Assembly (NCBI GenBank): GCA_963831705.1
Contig: CAWHRE010000005.1
Coordinates: forward strand, 372,001 to 436,000
Origin: DASQPR01 sp963831705
Lineage (GTDB): Bacteria; Actinomycetota; Actinomycetes; Mycobacteriales; Micromonosporaceae
Length of the DNA: 64,000 bases
Reading direction: 5' to 3'
Every line of letters starts with the position of its first letter. Position 1 is the first letter of the stretch. The notes below the pieces were generated by a model, which ran no database searches, was not told the DNA's origin, and worked only from the letters and a program-made list of their open reading frames with translations. Position numbers and translations under genes: made by a program. Below, in pieces: positions 55,885 to 64,000 of the stretch.

Positions 55885-57153
55885 ATGACTGTGTCGCGAT
55901 CCCACAGGTCGCAGCCGGCTGACAAGCGCACGCTGTCCCGTGGCTCGTCGTTGTCGCGGCGCTCGGTGCTGTCACTCGGCGCGTTTGGTGCCGCCGCGGC
56001 CGCGTTGAGCGCCTGCGGATCCGCGAAGATCGGCACGGCGAGCCCGCCGGACGGCCCGGATCTCGTGGTCGGCGCGTGCCTGGAACTCAGCGGACCGAAC
56101 AAAGTGGTCGGTCTGGCGCAGCAGCTTGCACTCACGATCGTCCAGAGCATTTTCCAGGACCAAGGCGGCTTCGTCGTCGGTGGCTTCACCCGTCAGATTC
56201 GGCTCGTCGTGCTGGACAACCAGGGCGACCCGAAACAAGCGTCCCAGAACGTCCGTACGCTCGTGAACGAACACAACGTAGCCGCCATCATCGGCGCGTC
56301 CGGTGCGGCCACGTCGCTCGCCATGGCACCGGTTGCGGAGACCCTGGCGGTCCCGATGCTGTCGCTCTCGGCGGCCGGCGCCGTCACCGACCCGATCACC
56401 GACCGTCTGTTCGTCTTCAAGCTCGGTCCGGACGCGAGTGATGTCGCCGACAAGATGGTCGGCGTGATCGCGACGCACGGGAAGACCCGGGTCGCGGTCA
56501 TGGCGTCCGACGACCCTCACGGCACCGACGGCATCGCCGCGATGACGACCTCCCTGCAGTCCCACAACCGGCCGGAGACGGTCGCCGAGATTCGGTTCGA
56601 CGGCAGTACGCCGATCGACACCGGCTATGCGGCGCAGGCGAAGGCGATCGTGGCGGCAAATCCGGACTCGGTCGTGATCTGGTCGGTCGCGCCGGCCGCC
56701 AGTGCCGCGGCCCGTGCGCTCTACACCGCCGGTTTCCGGGGCTATATCTACTTCGACTCGGGTGCCGCCGCCTCGGACACGCTGACCACGGTCAACTACC
56801 GGAACTACGGCGGCGTCTACGTGGTCAGCCCGCAGATCCTGGCCGGATCAACGGAACCGGCAACGACGCCGGCCGGTCTGGCCCAACGCGACTTCTTCCT
56901 GCGGTACACGCAGAAGGACATCGAGTTCGACGGTCTGTCCACGTACGGTGCCGATGCGCTCCGGATGATCGTCAACGCCGCGGTCCTGTGCCAGTCCTTC
57001 GACCGGCAGGCACTTCGCGACAAGCTCGAGAGCACCATTTTCGACGAGATCTCCGGCGCGTACGTGTTCAGCACGATCTCGCACGGTGGCGTACAGCCGG
57101 ACACGCTTGCGGTGTTCGGACTCAACTCCAGCGGTTGGATTCAGGTCACATAA
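55885..57153 (+). CDS. Branched-chain amino acid-type ABC substrate-binding lipoprotein
   Basis: A 422-residue extracellular type 1 periplasmic-binding protein. A twin-Arg-like SRRSVLSLGAFGAAAAALSACG signal with lipobox places the lipidated Cys near residue 44. The mature part has VVGACLELSGPNKVVG, RQIRLVVLDNQGDPKQASQNVRTLV, AAIIGASGAATSLAMAPVAETLAVPMLSLSAAGAVTD, and TYGADALRMIVNAA near the C-terminus. No permease or ATPase genes follow, so it may act as an orphan receptor, perhaps feeding the neighbouring cvn system. That link is only positional. A bidirectional terminator ends the gene. Confidence 0.88.
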   Translation: MTVSRSHRSQPADKRTLSRGSSLSRRSVLSLGAFGAAAAALSACGSAKIGTASPPDGPDLVVGACLELSGPNKVVGLAQQLALTIVQSIFQDQGGFVVGGFTRQIRLVVLDNQGDPKQASQNVRTLVNEHNVAAIIGASGAATSLAMAPVAETLAVPMLSLSAAGAVTDPITDRLFVFKLGPDASDVADKMVGVIATHGKTRVAVMASDDPHGTDGIAAMTTSLQSHNRPETVAEIRFDGSTPIDTGYAAQAKAIVAANPDSVVIWSVAPAASAAARALYTAGFRGYIYFDSGAAASDTLTTVNYRNYGGVYVVSPQILAGSTEPATTPAGLAQRDFFLRYTQKDIEFDGLSTYGADALRMIVNAAVLCQSFDRQALRDKLESTIFDEISGAYVFSTISHGGVQPDTLAVFGLNSSGWIQVT

Positions 57154-57169
57154 ACTGCGCCACGACATG

Positions 57170-57208
57170 CAAAAACCCCGCCGCGGCCTTCGACCGGCGG
57201 GGTTTTTG
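57170..57208. terminator. Bidirectional intrinsic terminator
   Basis: CAAAAACCCCGCCG and its exact complement form a 14-bp stem with an 11-base loop. A-run and T-run flank the GC core, so it can terminate both the substrate-binding gene and the convergent cvn operon. Confidence 0.92.
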
Positions 57209-57216
57209 CGTGCGTC

Positions 57217-57801
57217 TTACGCGGGTGCGCCGGCGCGGGTACGGCGCATGGTCAATACGTACTCGACCAGCGAGATCAGTACCTGCTTCGTCGAGTCCCG
57301 GGACCGGGCATCGCAAGCAACGACCGGGATGTCGGGCGAGATCGCCAGCGCGTCGCGGACGTCCTGAGCGGTGTGGAACTGCTGGCCATCGAAGCAGTTG
57401 ATGGCGATCAGGTACGGCAACCGGCGATGCTCGAAGAAATCGATCGCGGCGAAGCAGTCGGCCAGCCGTCGCGTATCCACCATGACGACCGCACCGATCG
57501 CGCCCTTGACCAATTCGTCCCACATGAACCAGAAACGTGTCTGGCCCGGCGTGCCGAACAGGTAAAGAATCAGGTCGCGGTCGATCGAGATACGGCCAAA
57601 GTCCATCGCGACGGTCGTCGTCGTCTTTCCGGGTACCTGCCGGTTGTCGTCAACACCGACACCGGCCGAGGTCATGATGGCCTCGGTCGTCAGCGGCGTA
57701 ATCTCCGAAACCGATCCGACCAGCGTTGTCTTGCCAACGCCGAACCCACCAGCGATGACTATCTTCGCCGACGTGACCCGTCCGGACGGCGGACGCGTCA
57801 T
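57217..57801 (-). CDS. cvnD: Cvn-type small GTPase (ATP/GTP-binding protein)
   Basis: A 194-residue Rab/MglA-like G protein, last gene of the conservon. P-loop KIVIAGGFGVGKTTLVGSVSEI, switch region PGKTTTTVAMDFGRI, Walker B/switch II LYLFGTPGQTRFWFMWDEL and guanine-specificity-like AINCFDG, where the usual NKxD Lys is Cys. C-terminal segment IPVVACDARSRDSTKQVLISLVEYVL. Start at 57801 is preferred; a longer form would overlap the DUF742 gene by 20 bp. In conservons it forms a membrane-proximal complex with kinase, roadblock and DUF742 proteins. Confidence 0.93.
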   Translation of the reverse strand: MTRPPSGRVTSAKIVIAGGFGVGKTTLVGSVSEITPLTTEAIMTSAGVGVDDNRQVPGKTTTTVAMDFGRISIDRDLILYLFGTPGQTRFWFMWDELVKGAIGAVVMVDTRRLADCFAAIDFFEHRRLPYLIAINCFDGQQFHTAQDVRDALAISPDIPVVACDARSRDSTKQVLISLVEYVLTMRRTRAGAPA

Positions 57802-57802
57802 G

Positions 57803-58186
57803 TCAGAGCCTCCGTAGTCCACTCAGCACCCTCTCCAGCAATTCCGTCCCGAGGGAGTCATCACTCTCTCCGTCGAACGACGTTGGCTCGTATACGGCCA
57901 GCAGCCCGTCCGCAGCCATGTCTGCGATCAGTACTCGCGCGGTCCCGAGCGGAAGTTGCATCCGCGCCGAGATCTCTGCGAGCGACTGCAGCCGGCCGTC
58001 ACACAGGTTGGCAATGATCTGATGTTCCCGCCCGATGGCCGACGTAGTGCGGCTCTCCGCGCCCCGGCCACGCACGGTGGTCTCGACGAGCGCCTCGATC
58101 GCGATATTCAACCGGGGCTTGGTCCGTCCGCGGGTAACGGCATACGGCCGGACCAGCATGCCCGTCGGTTCGTCCATGTCAGCCAT
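57803..58186 (-). CDS. cvnC: DUF742 protein (CvnC)
   Basis: A 127-residue protein with the family pattern LVRPYAVTRGRTKPRLNIAIEALVETTV, REHQIIANLCDGRLQSLAEISARMQLPLGTARVLIADMAADGLLAVY, which resembles a winged helix and may bind DNA or protein. AGGAGG lies 9 bases before the ATG. It ends one base before the preferred start of the GTPase gene. In characterised conservons CvnC joins the roadblock and GTPase proteins in a complex. Confidence 0.94.
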   Translation of the reverse strand: MADMDEPTGMLVRPYAVTRGRTKPRLNIAIEALVETTVRGRGAESRTTSAIGREHQIIANLCDGRLQSLAEISARMQLPLGTARVLIADMAADGLLAVYEPTSFDGESDDSLGTELLERVLSGLRRL

Positions 58187-58244
58187 CGCCGTTCACCTCC
58201 TTGGTCACCCGTTCACGGTTTCGTGCACGTACGCTTCTCGTCGC

Positions 58245-58649
58245 TCAGCCCATCATCGATGCGGCCGCACGCGGCGGCGGTGTCAGCGCGTCGCCGACCC
58301 GGTCGACGAGCAGCGCCATCTCATATCCCACCTGGCCGACGTCGCACGTACGGGCGGCCAGGACCGCGAACGACGATCCGTCCGAAATCGACATCAGGAA
58401 CAGGAAGCCGTTGTCCATCTCGACGACGGTCTGCAATACGGCGCCGCCGTCGAAGCAGCGGGAAGCGCCGACGGTGAGGCTGACCAGTCCCGACGCAATC
58501 GCGGCGAGCTGGTCGGCGCGGTCCCGCGGCAAATCACGGGAGGACGCGAGGAGAAGGCCGTCCGCCGACACGGCAACCGCGTGTGCCACACCCGGTACGC
58601 GATCGGCGAAGTTGGCCAACAACCAACTGAGATCCTGGGCCGTTGTCAT
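58245..58649 (-). CDS. cvnB: Roadblock/LC7 domain protein (CvnB)
   Basis: A 134-residue single-domain roadblock protein: LSWLLANFADRVPGVAHAVAVSADGLLLASSRDLPRDRADQLAAIASGLVSL, GGAVLQTVVEMDNGFLFLMSISDGSSFAVLA. Roadblock proteins are regulators of small GTPases (MglB-like). The ATG overlaps the sensor-kinase stop (ATGA), so the two products are made in coupled fashion. The DUF742 gene follows after 58 bp with its own strong ribosome site. Confidence 0.95.
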   Translation of the reverse strand: MTTAQDLSWLLANFADRVPGVAHAVAVSADGLLLASSRDLPRDRADQLAAIASGLVSLTVGASRCFDGGAVLQTVVEMDNGFLFLMSISDGSSFAVLAARTCDVGQVGYEMALLVDRVGDALTPPPRAAASMMG

Positions 58650-61600
58650 GCTTCCTGCTCCCTGCTGCTGCCGGACGGGGTCTGTCCGGTCGTCGACTCC
58701 GATGTGCCGTTGTCTTCATCGCTCTGCTGGCGGCCGCGCTGGACTCCACGGTGGTAAGCCGACAGTAGGCCGCGAACGGCCTCCGGCGACCGCCGGTTGA
58801 CGCCGGTCGTAGCCTTGTCGACTCCGCCCGGCACCAGCTGCGCCATCGGCACACGTCGCGGCAGACCACCATCTGTCGTTCCGGCGTCGGTGGGCTCGAG
58901 TGCGGCGGCTGCCGCCTCCCAACCCTCGTCCGCCGGACTCCGCCACACGGAGTCGGCTGGACGAACCGATCCCGACATTGCTGCGCCACCCATCGTCGTG
59001 CCTGCTGTTGACAGCGACGACTCCACATAGATTGCGCTGGTGTCGTCGTCAATTCCATCGGCCGTTCCGTCCGTCCGGAGCGCATTGCCGCTACGACTCC
59101 GGGTTTCCCCGGTCGGAAGCCGTACGCCCGCTTCGGCCAGCTGGTCTGAGGAGGGTACCGGTTCGTCCCCGCTTGTGGGAACAGGTACGGCGTCGGCAGC
59201 TTCGGGTTCGCGGAACCAGGCCGATTCCAGTTCACGGAAGATCGGGAGTTCCATCGTCTCGTCGGCGAACGGCGGGACGTTGGCCGGCCGGGCGGAAACC
59301 GGACGATTCATCGGCGCGAAGTCGTTGTCGGACGTCGTCGCGTAGTCGGGCAGGTCATACGCGGACGGTGCAGCGTACTCGGACGGAGCGGAGTAGTCCG
59401 TCGTCGAGGACGGGTAGTCGGTCGCATAGTCCGCCGTGTACGGGGACGCCTCAACCACGACATCGTCGTACGCCGTCTCAACCTCGGCGTCGTAGTCCTC
59501 GTTCGTGTACGTGTCGTTCCGCGCGGCACCGGCGAGGTCCAGCTCGCGTACGCGCGGGATCTCGGTCGTCATGTCGATCGCGGCCTGCAACGCACCCGCA
59601 CCGAGCTGGAGCTGCCCGGTACCGTCATCGCGGACGTCATCCCGAACCTGCGACGGCGCGACCGGCGGCCAGACCGGCGGCGCGGCCGCGGGCGGCGCGG
59701 CCAACGATGCCGACTCAACGGCCGGGGCGCCGGCCGCGAGGCCCTCGAACCGCGACCGGTACTCGCCGTCGTGTTCCTCGACGAGCTCGGCCTCGGCGAA
59801 CTCCTCGACCATCCGATCTTCGTCCAGCGGCGCCATCGGGCGCTGACGAGGGATCCTCGGCCGGTAGTTCGCATCGTCCTGCTCGTCCGGCGCGGGCTCG
59901 CTCCGGCGCTGCGGCAGCGGCAGCGGAGCCGCCATTCCACCGCGCGGGCTGAACATCTGCTGGGCCAGCGGAACACCGGGTGCTTCGGGTGAGCCGGTCA
60001 GATCCGACCAGCTCGGAAGCGTTCGGTTCGACGAGCCGGCAAGCAGCTCGCGGGCGTTCGCGTCGAAGAGCTCGGCGTTGGCGGCGAAGCCGCCGAGGCT
60101 TCCGGACGGTGCCGATGGACGATGGCCGAAGCCACTGGCAACGCCGCCACCGCGGCCGCCGTTGTTGCCACCGGTGCTACTGCCGTTGGGTCCCCGCGAT
60201 CCGTTCGTACCGCCTCCGACCGGCCCGGCACCGGCGCCGTTGACAGCCAGACCGGAATCGCCGTTGCGCGGCCGCGTGGACGGGCCGCCCTCAAGCGCCA
60301 GCGGCGGGCTGAACGGAGAACGCGGTGGGATCTGCGTCATCGGTGGCGGCTGCGGAGCGCGCGGCTCGGCCGGCAGTGCCGGTGTGCCGTTCGGGCGACC
60401 GCCGCCACCGCCGAGCGAGCGCGAGACCAGCACGTTGGTCGGAAGGAGCACGTCGGCGATCATGCCGCGCTCGGGGCCGGGACGTAGCTCGACCTTGACG
60501 TTGTGACGGTGCGCCAGGCGGGCGACCACGACCAGACCCATCATCCGCGAGACGGCCACGTCGACGATCGGCGGTGTGGAGAGCCGTTCGTTGAGTTCGG
60601 CGAGCTGGTCGGCCGAGACGCCGATACCGCGGTCCTCGACGAAGAGGACGGCCCGATCACCGACCCGGCGCGCTTCGACCAACACGACCGCATCCGGCGG
60701 CGAGTAGGCGGTCGCGTTGTCGAACAGCTCGGCGACGAGGTGCACCAGGTCGTTGACGGCATGTGCCGCGACCTCGAGGTCCCGATCGATCTGGCCGAAC
60801 TCGACCCGCGTGTAGTGCTCGACCTCGGACTGCGCGGCGCGGAGCACGTCGATCAACGGCGCCGGTTCACGCTGGACACGGGTCGAGTCCGCACCGGCGA
60901 GCACGAGGAGGTTTTCGTCGTTGCGGCGCATTCGGGTGGCCAGGTGGTCGAGCTGGAACAGCTCGGCCAGACGGTCCGGGTTCTCCTCGCCGCGTTCCAG
61001 TTGGTCCAGGTGACCGATCAACCGGTCGACCAGGATCTGCGAGCGGCGGGCGAGGTTCACGAACATCGTGGCGACCGAGGACCGCAGAGCGGCCTGTTCG
61101 GCGGCGGTACGCACAGCTTCCAAGTGGACGGCGTTGAACGCCTCGGTCACCTGCCCGAATTCGTCGCGGCTACGGACCGGCAGTGGCTCGGCGATCTGCA
61201 GTGCGATCTGGTTCGGACTGAGCGAGGACGAGAGGGCGGGGTCGCGAAGTCGGGCCACCGCCTGCGGCAGGCCGTTCTGGGCGACGTTGAGCGCGCCCTG
61301 CTTCAGTTCACGCAGCGAACGGTTCATCGATCGGGCGACCAACCACGCGATCAACATGGCGGCGAGCACCATGCCGAAGAGCAGACCGACGTCGACGATG
61401 ATCTGGCGCTGCACGTCGTCACGCAGCGTGGTCGAGTCGGAGACGGTCTCGGCGTCGATCTTCTGCTCGACCGAGCGCAGCAGTGCTCCCTTGGCCGCGA
61501 TGCCCTTGTTCCAGGCGTCGGGGGTCAAGCCGGCAGGCAGCGCGTCGGTCTGCAAATTCTGGATTGCGCTCTCGTCGACCGTGGACGGCCGGAGGTCGTT

Positions 61601-62401
61601 ACCCGCGACGGTCAGGCTGTACCAGCTCCACTGTTCCGGCGTCGCGACGACCTGGAATTGGTTGGCCGCCTGATCCTGTCCGGTTTCGGTGGCGATGAAC
61701 TGCTTGCGTGTCTCGAACGGCATGCTGCCCTCGAGGAGCGCCGCGAGCACGAGGTACCGCTCCTGCGACACGTACTCCTTGTCGCTCGCGATCGCGGACG
61801 CGGCACGCATCTCGAAGCTCAGCGTCGAGTCGCCGGCGAGCTGCGCGGCATCGTCACGAACCTGGAGCAGCGAACTGATCAACGCGGTGTACGGCGCCTC
61901 GGCGGACGACTGCGGGATCTGCCCGGTGCCGCTGACCTCGCCACGGAACGACGAGAGCAGACCGAGCTGCGTCTGGATCCGGGAGAGCAGCGAGCGGAAG
62001 TTATCCGGCAGGTTGGCCTGCGAGGAGCTTTGGACCGTGAACGCCGCGGCGGCAATGTCAGTCTTCCCGGTCTGGGCCTGGAACACCGGCGCAGCCGAGT
62101 TCAACGGACCATTCTTCGGCCCCTCGCCGAGCACCAGCGTCGCGTCCGCCCGCTCGGTCTGCAGCTCGTCGACCAAGGCGCCGGTGAACTGCGTCAACGT
62201 CGCCAGAGTGCGAGCGCGATCGGCGTTGTTCGTAGTCGAAATCTGCGCGACGAGACCGTTGGCGCCGACGATCACGATGGCCAAGATTGGCACAAACGTG
62301 ATGAAGCCGAGCTTGATGCCAATTGGTCGATCGCGGAGGTAGCCGACGAGCGATCGCACGCCCGAGCGGGGCGCGCGGCCCTCTTTCGGTCGCTTGCTCA
62401 C
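58646..62401 (-). CDS. cvnA: Nitrate/nitrite-sensing (NIT) domain histidine kinase (CvnA)
   Basis: A 1251-residue membrane sensor. First helix IGIKLGFITFVPILAIVIVGANG; extracellular helical NIT domain (about 60-330, with VDELQTERADATLVLGEG); second helix VGLLFGMVLAAMLIAWLVARSM; HAMP-like region; ATPase domain VHLVAELFDNATAYSPPDAVVLVEA, LFVEDRGIGVSADQLAELNERL and MGLVVVARLAHRHNVKVELRPG. About 500 disordered Pro/Gly/Asp-rich residues follow, ending in the GLPRRVPMAQLVPGG tail. The classical phospho-acceptor His motif is weak (LARRSQILVDRLIGHLDQLE), as usual in this family. GTG 62401 has GGAGG 8 bases upstream. Heads the cvnABCD operon. Confidence 0.94.
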   Translation of the reverse strand: MSKRPKEGRAPRSGVRSLVGYLRDRPIGIKLGFITFVPILAIVIVGANGLVAQISTTNNADRARTLATLTQFTGALVDELQTERADATLVLGEGPKNGPLNSAAPVFQAQTGKTDIAAAAFTVQSSSQANLPDNFRSLLSRIQTQLGLLSSFRGEVSGTGQIPQSSAEAPYTALISSLLQVRDDAAQLAGDSTLSFEMRAASAIASDKEYVSQERYLVLAALLEGSMPFETRKQFIATETGQDQAANQFQVVATPEQWSWYSLTVAGNDLRPSTVDESAIQNLQTDALPAGLTPDAWNKGIAAKGALLRSVEQKIDAETVSDSTTLRDDVQRQIIVDVGLLFGMVLAAMLIAWLVARSMNRSLRELKQGALNVAQNGLPQAVARLRDPALSSSLSPNQIALQIAEPLPVRSRDEFGQVTEAFNAVHLEAVRTAAEQAALRSSVATMFVNLARRSQILVDRLIGHLDQLERGEENPDRLAELFQLDHLATRMRRNDENLLVLAGADSTRVQREPAPLIDVLRAAQSEVEHYTRVEFGQIDRDLEVAAHAVNDLVHLVAELFDNATAYSPPDAVVLVEARRVGDRAVLFVEDRGIGVSADQLAELNERLSTPPIVDVAVSRMMGLVVVARLAHRHNVKVELRPGPERGMIADVLLPTNVLVSRSLGGGGGRPNGTPALPAEPRAPQPPPMTQIPPRSPFSPPLALEGGPSTRPRNGDSGLAVNGAGAGPVGGGTNGSRGPNGSSTGGNNGGRGGGVASGFGHRPSAPSGSLGGFAANAELFDANARELLAGSSNRTLPSWSDLTGSPEAPGVPLAQQMFSPRGGMAAPLPLPQRRSEPAPDEQDDANYRPRIPRQRPMAPLDEDRMVEEFAEAELVEEHDGEYRSRFEGLAAGAPAVESASLAAPPAAAPPVWPPVAPSQVRDDVRDDGTGQLQLGAGALQAAIDMTTEIPRVRELDLAGAARNDTYTNEDYDAEVETAYDDVVVEASPYTADYATDYPSSTTDYSAPSEYAAPSAYDLPDYATTSDNDFAPMNRPVSARPANVPPFADETMELPIFRELESAWFREPEAADAVPVPTSGDEPVPSSDQLAEAGVRLPTGETRSRSGNALRTDGTADGIDDDTSAIYVESSLSTAGTTMGGAAMSGSVRPADSVWRSPADEGWEAAAAALEPTDAGTTDGGLPRRVPMAQLVPGGVDKATTGVNRRSPEAVRGLLSAYHRGVQRGRQQSDEDNGTSESTTGQTPSGSSREQEA

Positions 62402-62658
62402 CTCAAACACCTCCGTACCGTGCCCGCTTCGACATTGGGCACCCGTGACCGGGCCGCGCTTAATAAAAGCGCAGACCCCCGAGATTCCACCACGCCGCGA
62501 ACGAAACGGAAAGTCCAGCATGCCTCGTAGGCAACTGTCGTTCCTGGACCGTCACACGGAAATACGAAATGTACACGACTGAGCGCGCGGCACTCTGCCC
62601 CGAATGTTGCAATTAGGACAGTCTGCGACCGCGATGAGATGGGAAAGTTCTTGGCCGA

Positions 62659-63747
62659 TCAGCCGTTCGGCGTCAAGGATGCCACCTTCGTGGCGTACGC
62701 CGGTTTGATCACCCCGTTGATGAGCTTCAAACGCTCGTCGAATGGGATGAACGAACTCTTCATCGCGTTAACCGTCAACCACTGCAATTCCGACCAGCCG
62801 TACCCGAATGCCTCTGACAACAGCCACATTTCACGCGACATGGTCGTACCGGACATAAGCCGATTGTCGGTATTAACCGTCACTCGGAATTGCAGATCGC
62901 GCAGCAACCCGATCGGATGTTCGGCAATGGATGCGGCAGCACCGGTCTGCACATTGCTGGATGGGCAAAGTTCCAGCGGAATTCGCTTGTCCCGAACGTA
63001 CGCGGCGAGCCGTCCGAGCCGCCGGTCCGCATCGATGTCATCCACGATTCGTACGCCGTGTCCGAGCCGGTCCGCGCCGCACCACTGAATCGCCTGCCAG
63101 ATGCTCGGCAAGCCGAATGCCTCGCCCGCATGGATCGTGAAGTGGAAGTTCTCGCGCTGCAGGTATTCGAACGCGTCCAGATGCCGGGTGGGCGGGAAAC
63201 CAGCCTCGGCACCCGCGATGTCGAACCCGACCACACCCTGGTCGCGGTACCGTACGGCGAGCTCGGCGATCTCCATCGAACGCGCCGCGTGCCGCATCGC
63301 GGTGAGCAGCACGCCGATCCGGATCGGCCGGCCGGCTTCGGTCGCCTCGACCACACCGGCCGCGAATCCGGCGAGCACCGCCTCGACCACCTCGCGCAAG
63401 TCCAGCCCGGCTTCGGTGTGCTGCTCCGGCGCGAACCTGGATTCGGCATAGACGACGCCATCCGCAGCGAGATCGAGCGCGCACTCCTTCGCGACCCGAA
63501 ACAGCGCGGCCGGCGTCTGCATCACCGCGACGGTATGTGCGAACGTTTCCAGGTAACGCACCAGCGAGCCCGAGTCCGCGGCGGCCACGAACCACTCCCC
63601 GAGCGCGACCGGATCGGTGGCCGGGAGCACGTGACCGATCTCGTCGGCCAGATCGACGATGGTGGCCGGCCGTAGCCCGCCGTCGAGGTGGTCGTGCAGG
63701 AGTGCCTTCGGTGCCTGCACAATCTCGTCAAAGCTGAGTGCGACCAT
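62659..63747 (-). CDS. add: Adenosine deaminase
   Basis: A 362-residue zinc enzyme deaminating adenosine and deoxyadenosine. Zinc and catalytic residues: ALLHDHLDGGLRPATIVDLADE (HxH), VGFDIAGAEAGFPP, FHFTIHAGEAFGLPSIWQAI (HAGE), DRLGHGVRIVDDIDADRR, LELCPSSNVQTGA and VTVNTDNRLMSGTTMSREM (Asp). Length is normal and the frame is intact. ATG 63747 is near the N-terminal end of the conserved region. With upp and deoC it forms the nucleoside-salvage part of this window. It is divergent from the methyltransferase gene, 41 bp away. Confidence 0.96.
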   Translation of the reverse strand: MVALSFDEIVQAPKALLHDHLDGGLRPATIVDLADEIGHVLPATDPVALGEWFVAAADSGSLVRYLETFAHTVAVMQTPAALFRVAKECALDLAADGVVYAESRFAPEQHTEAGLDLREVVEAVLAGFAAGVVEATEAGRPIRIGVLLTAMRHAARSMEIAELAVRYRDQGVVGFDIAGAEAGFPPTRHLDAFEYLQRENFHFTIHAGEAFGLPSIWQAIQWCGADRLGHGVRIVDDIDADRRLGRLAAYVRDKRIPLELCPSSNVQTGAAASIAEHPIGLLRDLQFRVTVNTDNRLMSGTTMSREMWLLSEAFGYGWSELQWLTVNAMKSSFIPFDERLKLINGVIKPAYATKVASLTPNG

Positions 63748-63788
63748 GGACAGACCCTACTTCGCCCACTGATCCGAGGACCTTCGAC

Positions 63789-64000
63789 ATGCGACCTGAG
63801 GTGGTGCGCAGCCTGCGCTGCCCGGTCTGTCGCGATCCGCTGTCGCTGTCCGATGGCTCGCGCGGGCCGCTGCGCTGTCCGCGCGGGCACAGCTTCGATC
63901 AGGCCCGCCAGGGGTACGTGCAACTGGCCGCCACGCCGCTCGCCCATGCAGGCGACAGTCCGGCGATGGTCGCCGCGCGGCAGGAGTTTCTCAACGCCGG
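63789..64000 (+). CDS. RlmA-type 23S rRNA (guanine-N1) methyltransferase, 5' part
   Basis: The first 70 codons of a gene that runs off the window. An N-terminal zinc ribbon, LRCPVCRDPLSLSDGSRGPLRCPRGHSFDQARQGYVQL, is diagnostic of the RlmA/TlrB/MyrA group, which methylates G745 or G748 in 23S rRNA; some members give macrolide resistance. The SAM-binding domain lies beyond the window. The expected next segment, GDSPAMVAARQEFLNAG, is present at the end. The ATG at 63789 lacks a strong ribosome site. RlmA-I versus II type cannot be told from this part. Confidence 0.85.
   Translation, partial: MRPEVVRSLRCPVCRDPLSLSDGSRGPLRCPRGHSFDQARQGYVQLAATPLAHAGDSPAMVAARQEFLNA

Noticed and set aside
60503..62530. 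675-residue plus-strand open frame
   Set aside because: Antisense to the CvnA kinase, whose motifs are unambiguous.

Overview
High-GC, densely packed DNA from an actinobacterium. Evidence: GTG and TTG starts, many 4-bp stop/start overlaps, an actinobacterial acyl-CoA carboxylase epsilon subunit, a conservon-type (cvn) signalling operon, an ECF41 sigma factor and a DUF742 protein. The order accD5-accE-maf ... accA3 ... lpdA-cyclotransferase ... phosphosugar mutase ... upp-deoC ... add resembles the Mycobacterium tuberculosis accD5-to-add region as I remember it, but with large blocks inserted. The genus cannot be read from the sequence; a Frankiales-like soil lineage is a guess.

Layout. 1-2.4 kb: acyl-CoA carboxylase beta and epsilon subunits with Maf. 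2.5-8.2 kb: polyprenol-phosphate mannose synthase, O-methyltransferase, an ECF41 sigma/epimerase pair with its own putative promoter, and a padR-ABC exporter operon. 8.2-8.7 kb: a gene-free, large palindromic repeat. 8.7-13.8 kb: biotin carboxylase, an AbiEi/DUF559-like protein, an alcohol dehydrogenase and a short threonyl-tRNA synthetase preceded by a Thr-codon leader peptide and attenuator. 14-25.7 kb: flavoprotein reductase, gamma-glutamylcyclotransferase-like protein, lipoproteins, M20 peptidase, acyl-CoA mutase, Ser/Thr kinase and phosphosugar mutase.

25.7-42.9 kb is an exopolysaccharide locus. A seven-gene, fully overlapping minus-strand operon encodes a Wzz-like protein, a YerB-like lipoprotein, a Wzy-like polymerase, an APH-fold kinase, a sulfotransferase, a Wzx flippase and a GH26-like lipoprotein. 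It faces an overlapping plus-strand operon (GT14, Alg14-like, an Alg13-like/sulfotransferase fusion, GT2). A second GH26-like protein, a PAP2 phosphatase and the priming polyprenyl-phosphate sugar transferase follow. Two sulfotransferase domains imply a sulfated polymer. 43.2-48.3 kb holds two divergent paralogous secreted propeller-like proteins, one with malectin and PKD domains.

48.3-52.3 kb: nucleoside salvage (upp, deoC) and an aldehyde dehydrogenase with a truncated partner. 52.4-57.2 kb: an acidic protein, a 779-residue protein sharing its C-terminal tail with the nearby CvnA-type kinase, and an amino-acid-type substrate-binding lipoprotein. 57.2-62.4 kb: the cvn operon (sensor kinase, roadblock, DUF742, small GTPase). 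62.7-64 kb: adenosine deaminase and the start of an RlmA-type rRNA methyltransferase.

Seven otherwise well-conserved genes in three zones (14.4-15.9, 21.5-22.8 and 48.8-50.4 kb) are broken by single-base indels, mostly an extra G or C. They look like sequence errors rather than true pseudogenes. No tRNA, rRNA, CRISPR array, complete insertion sequence or prophage was recognised.
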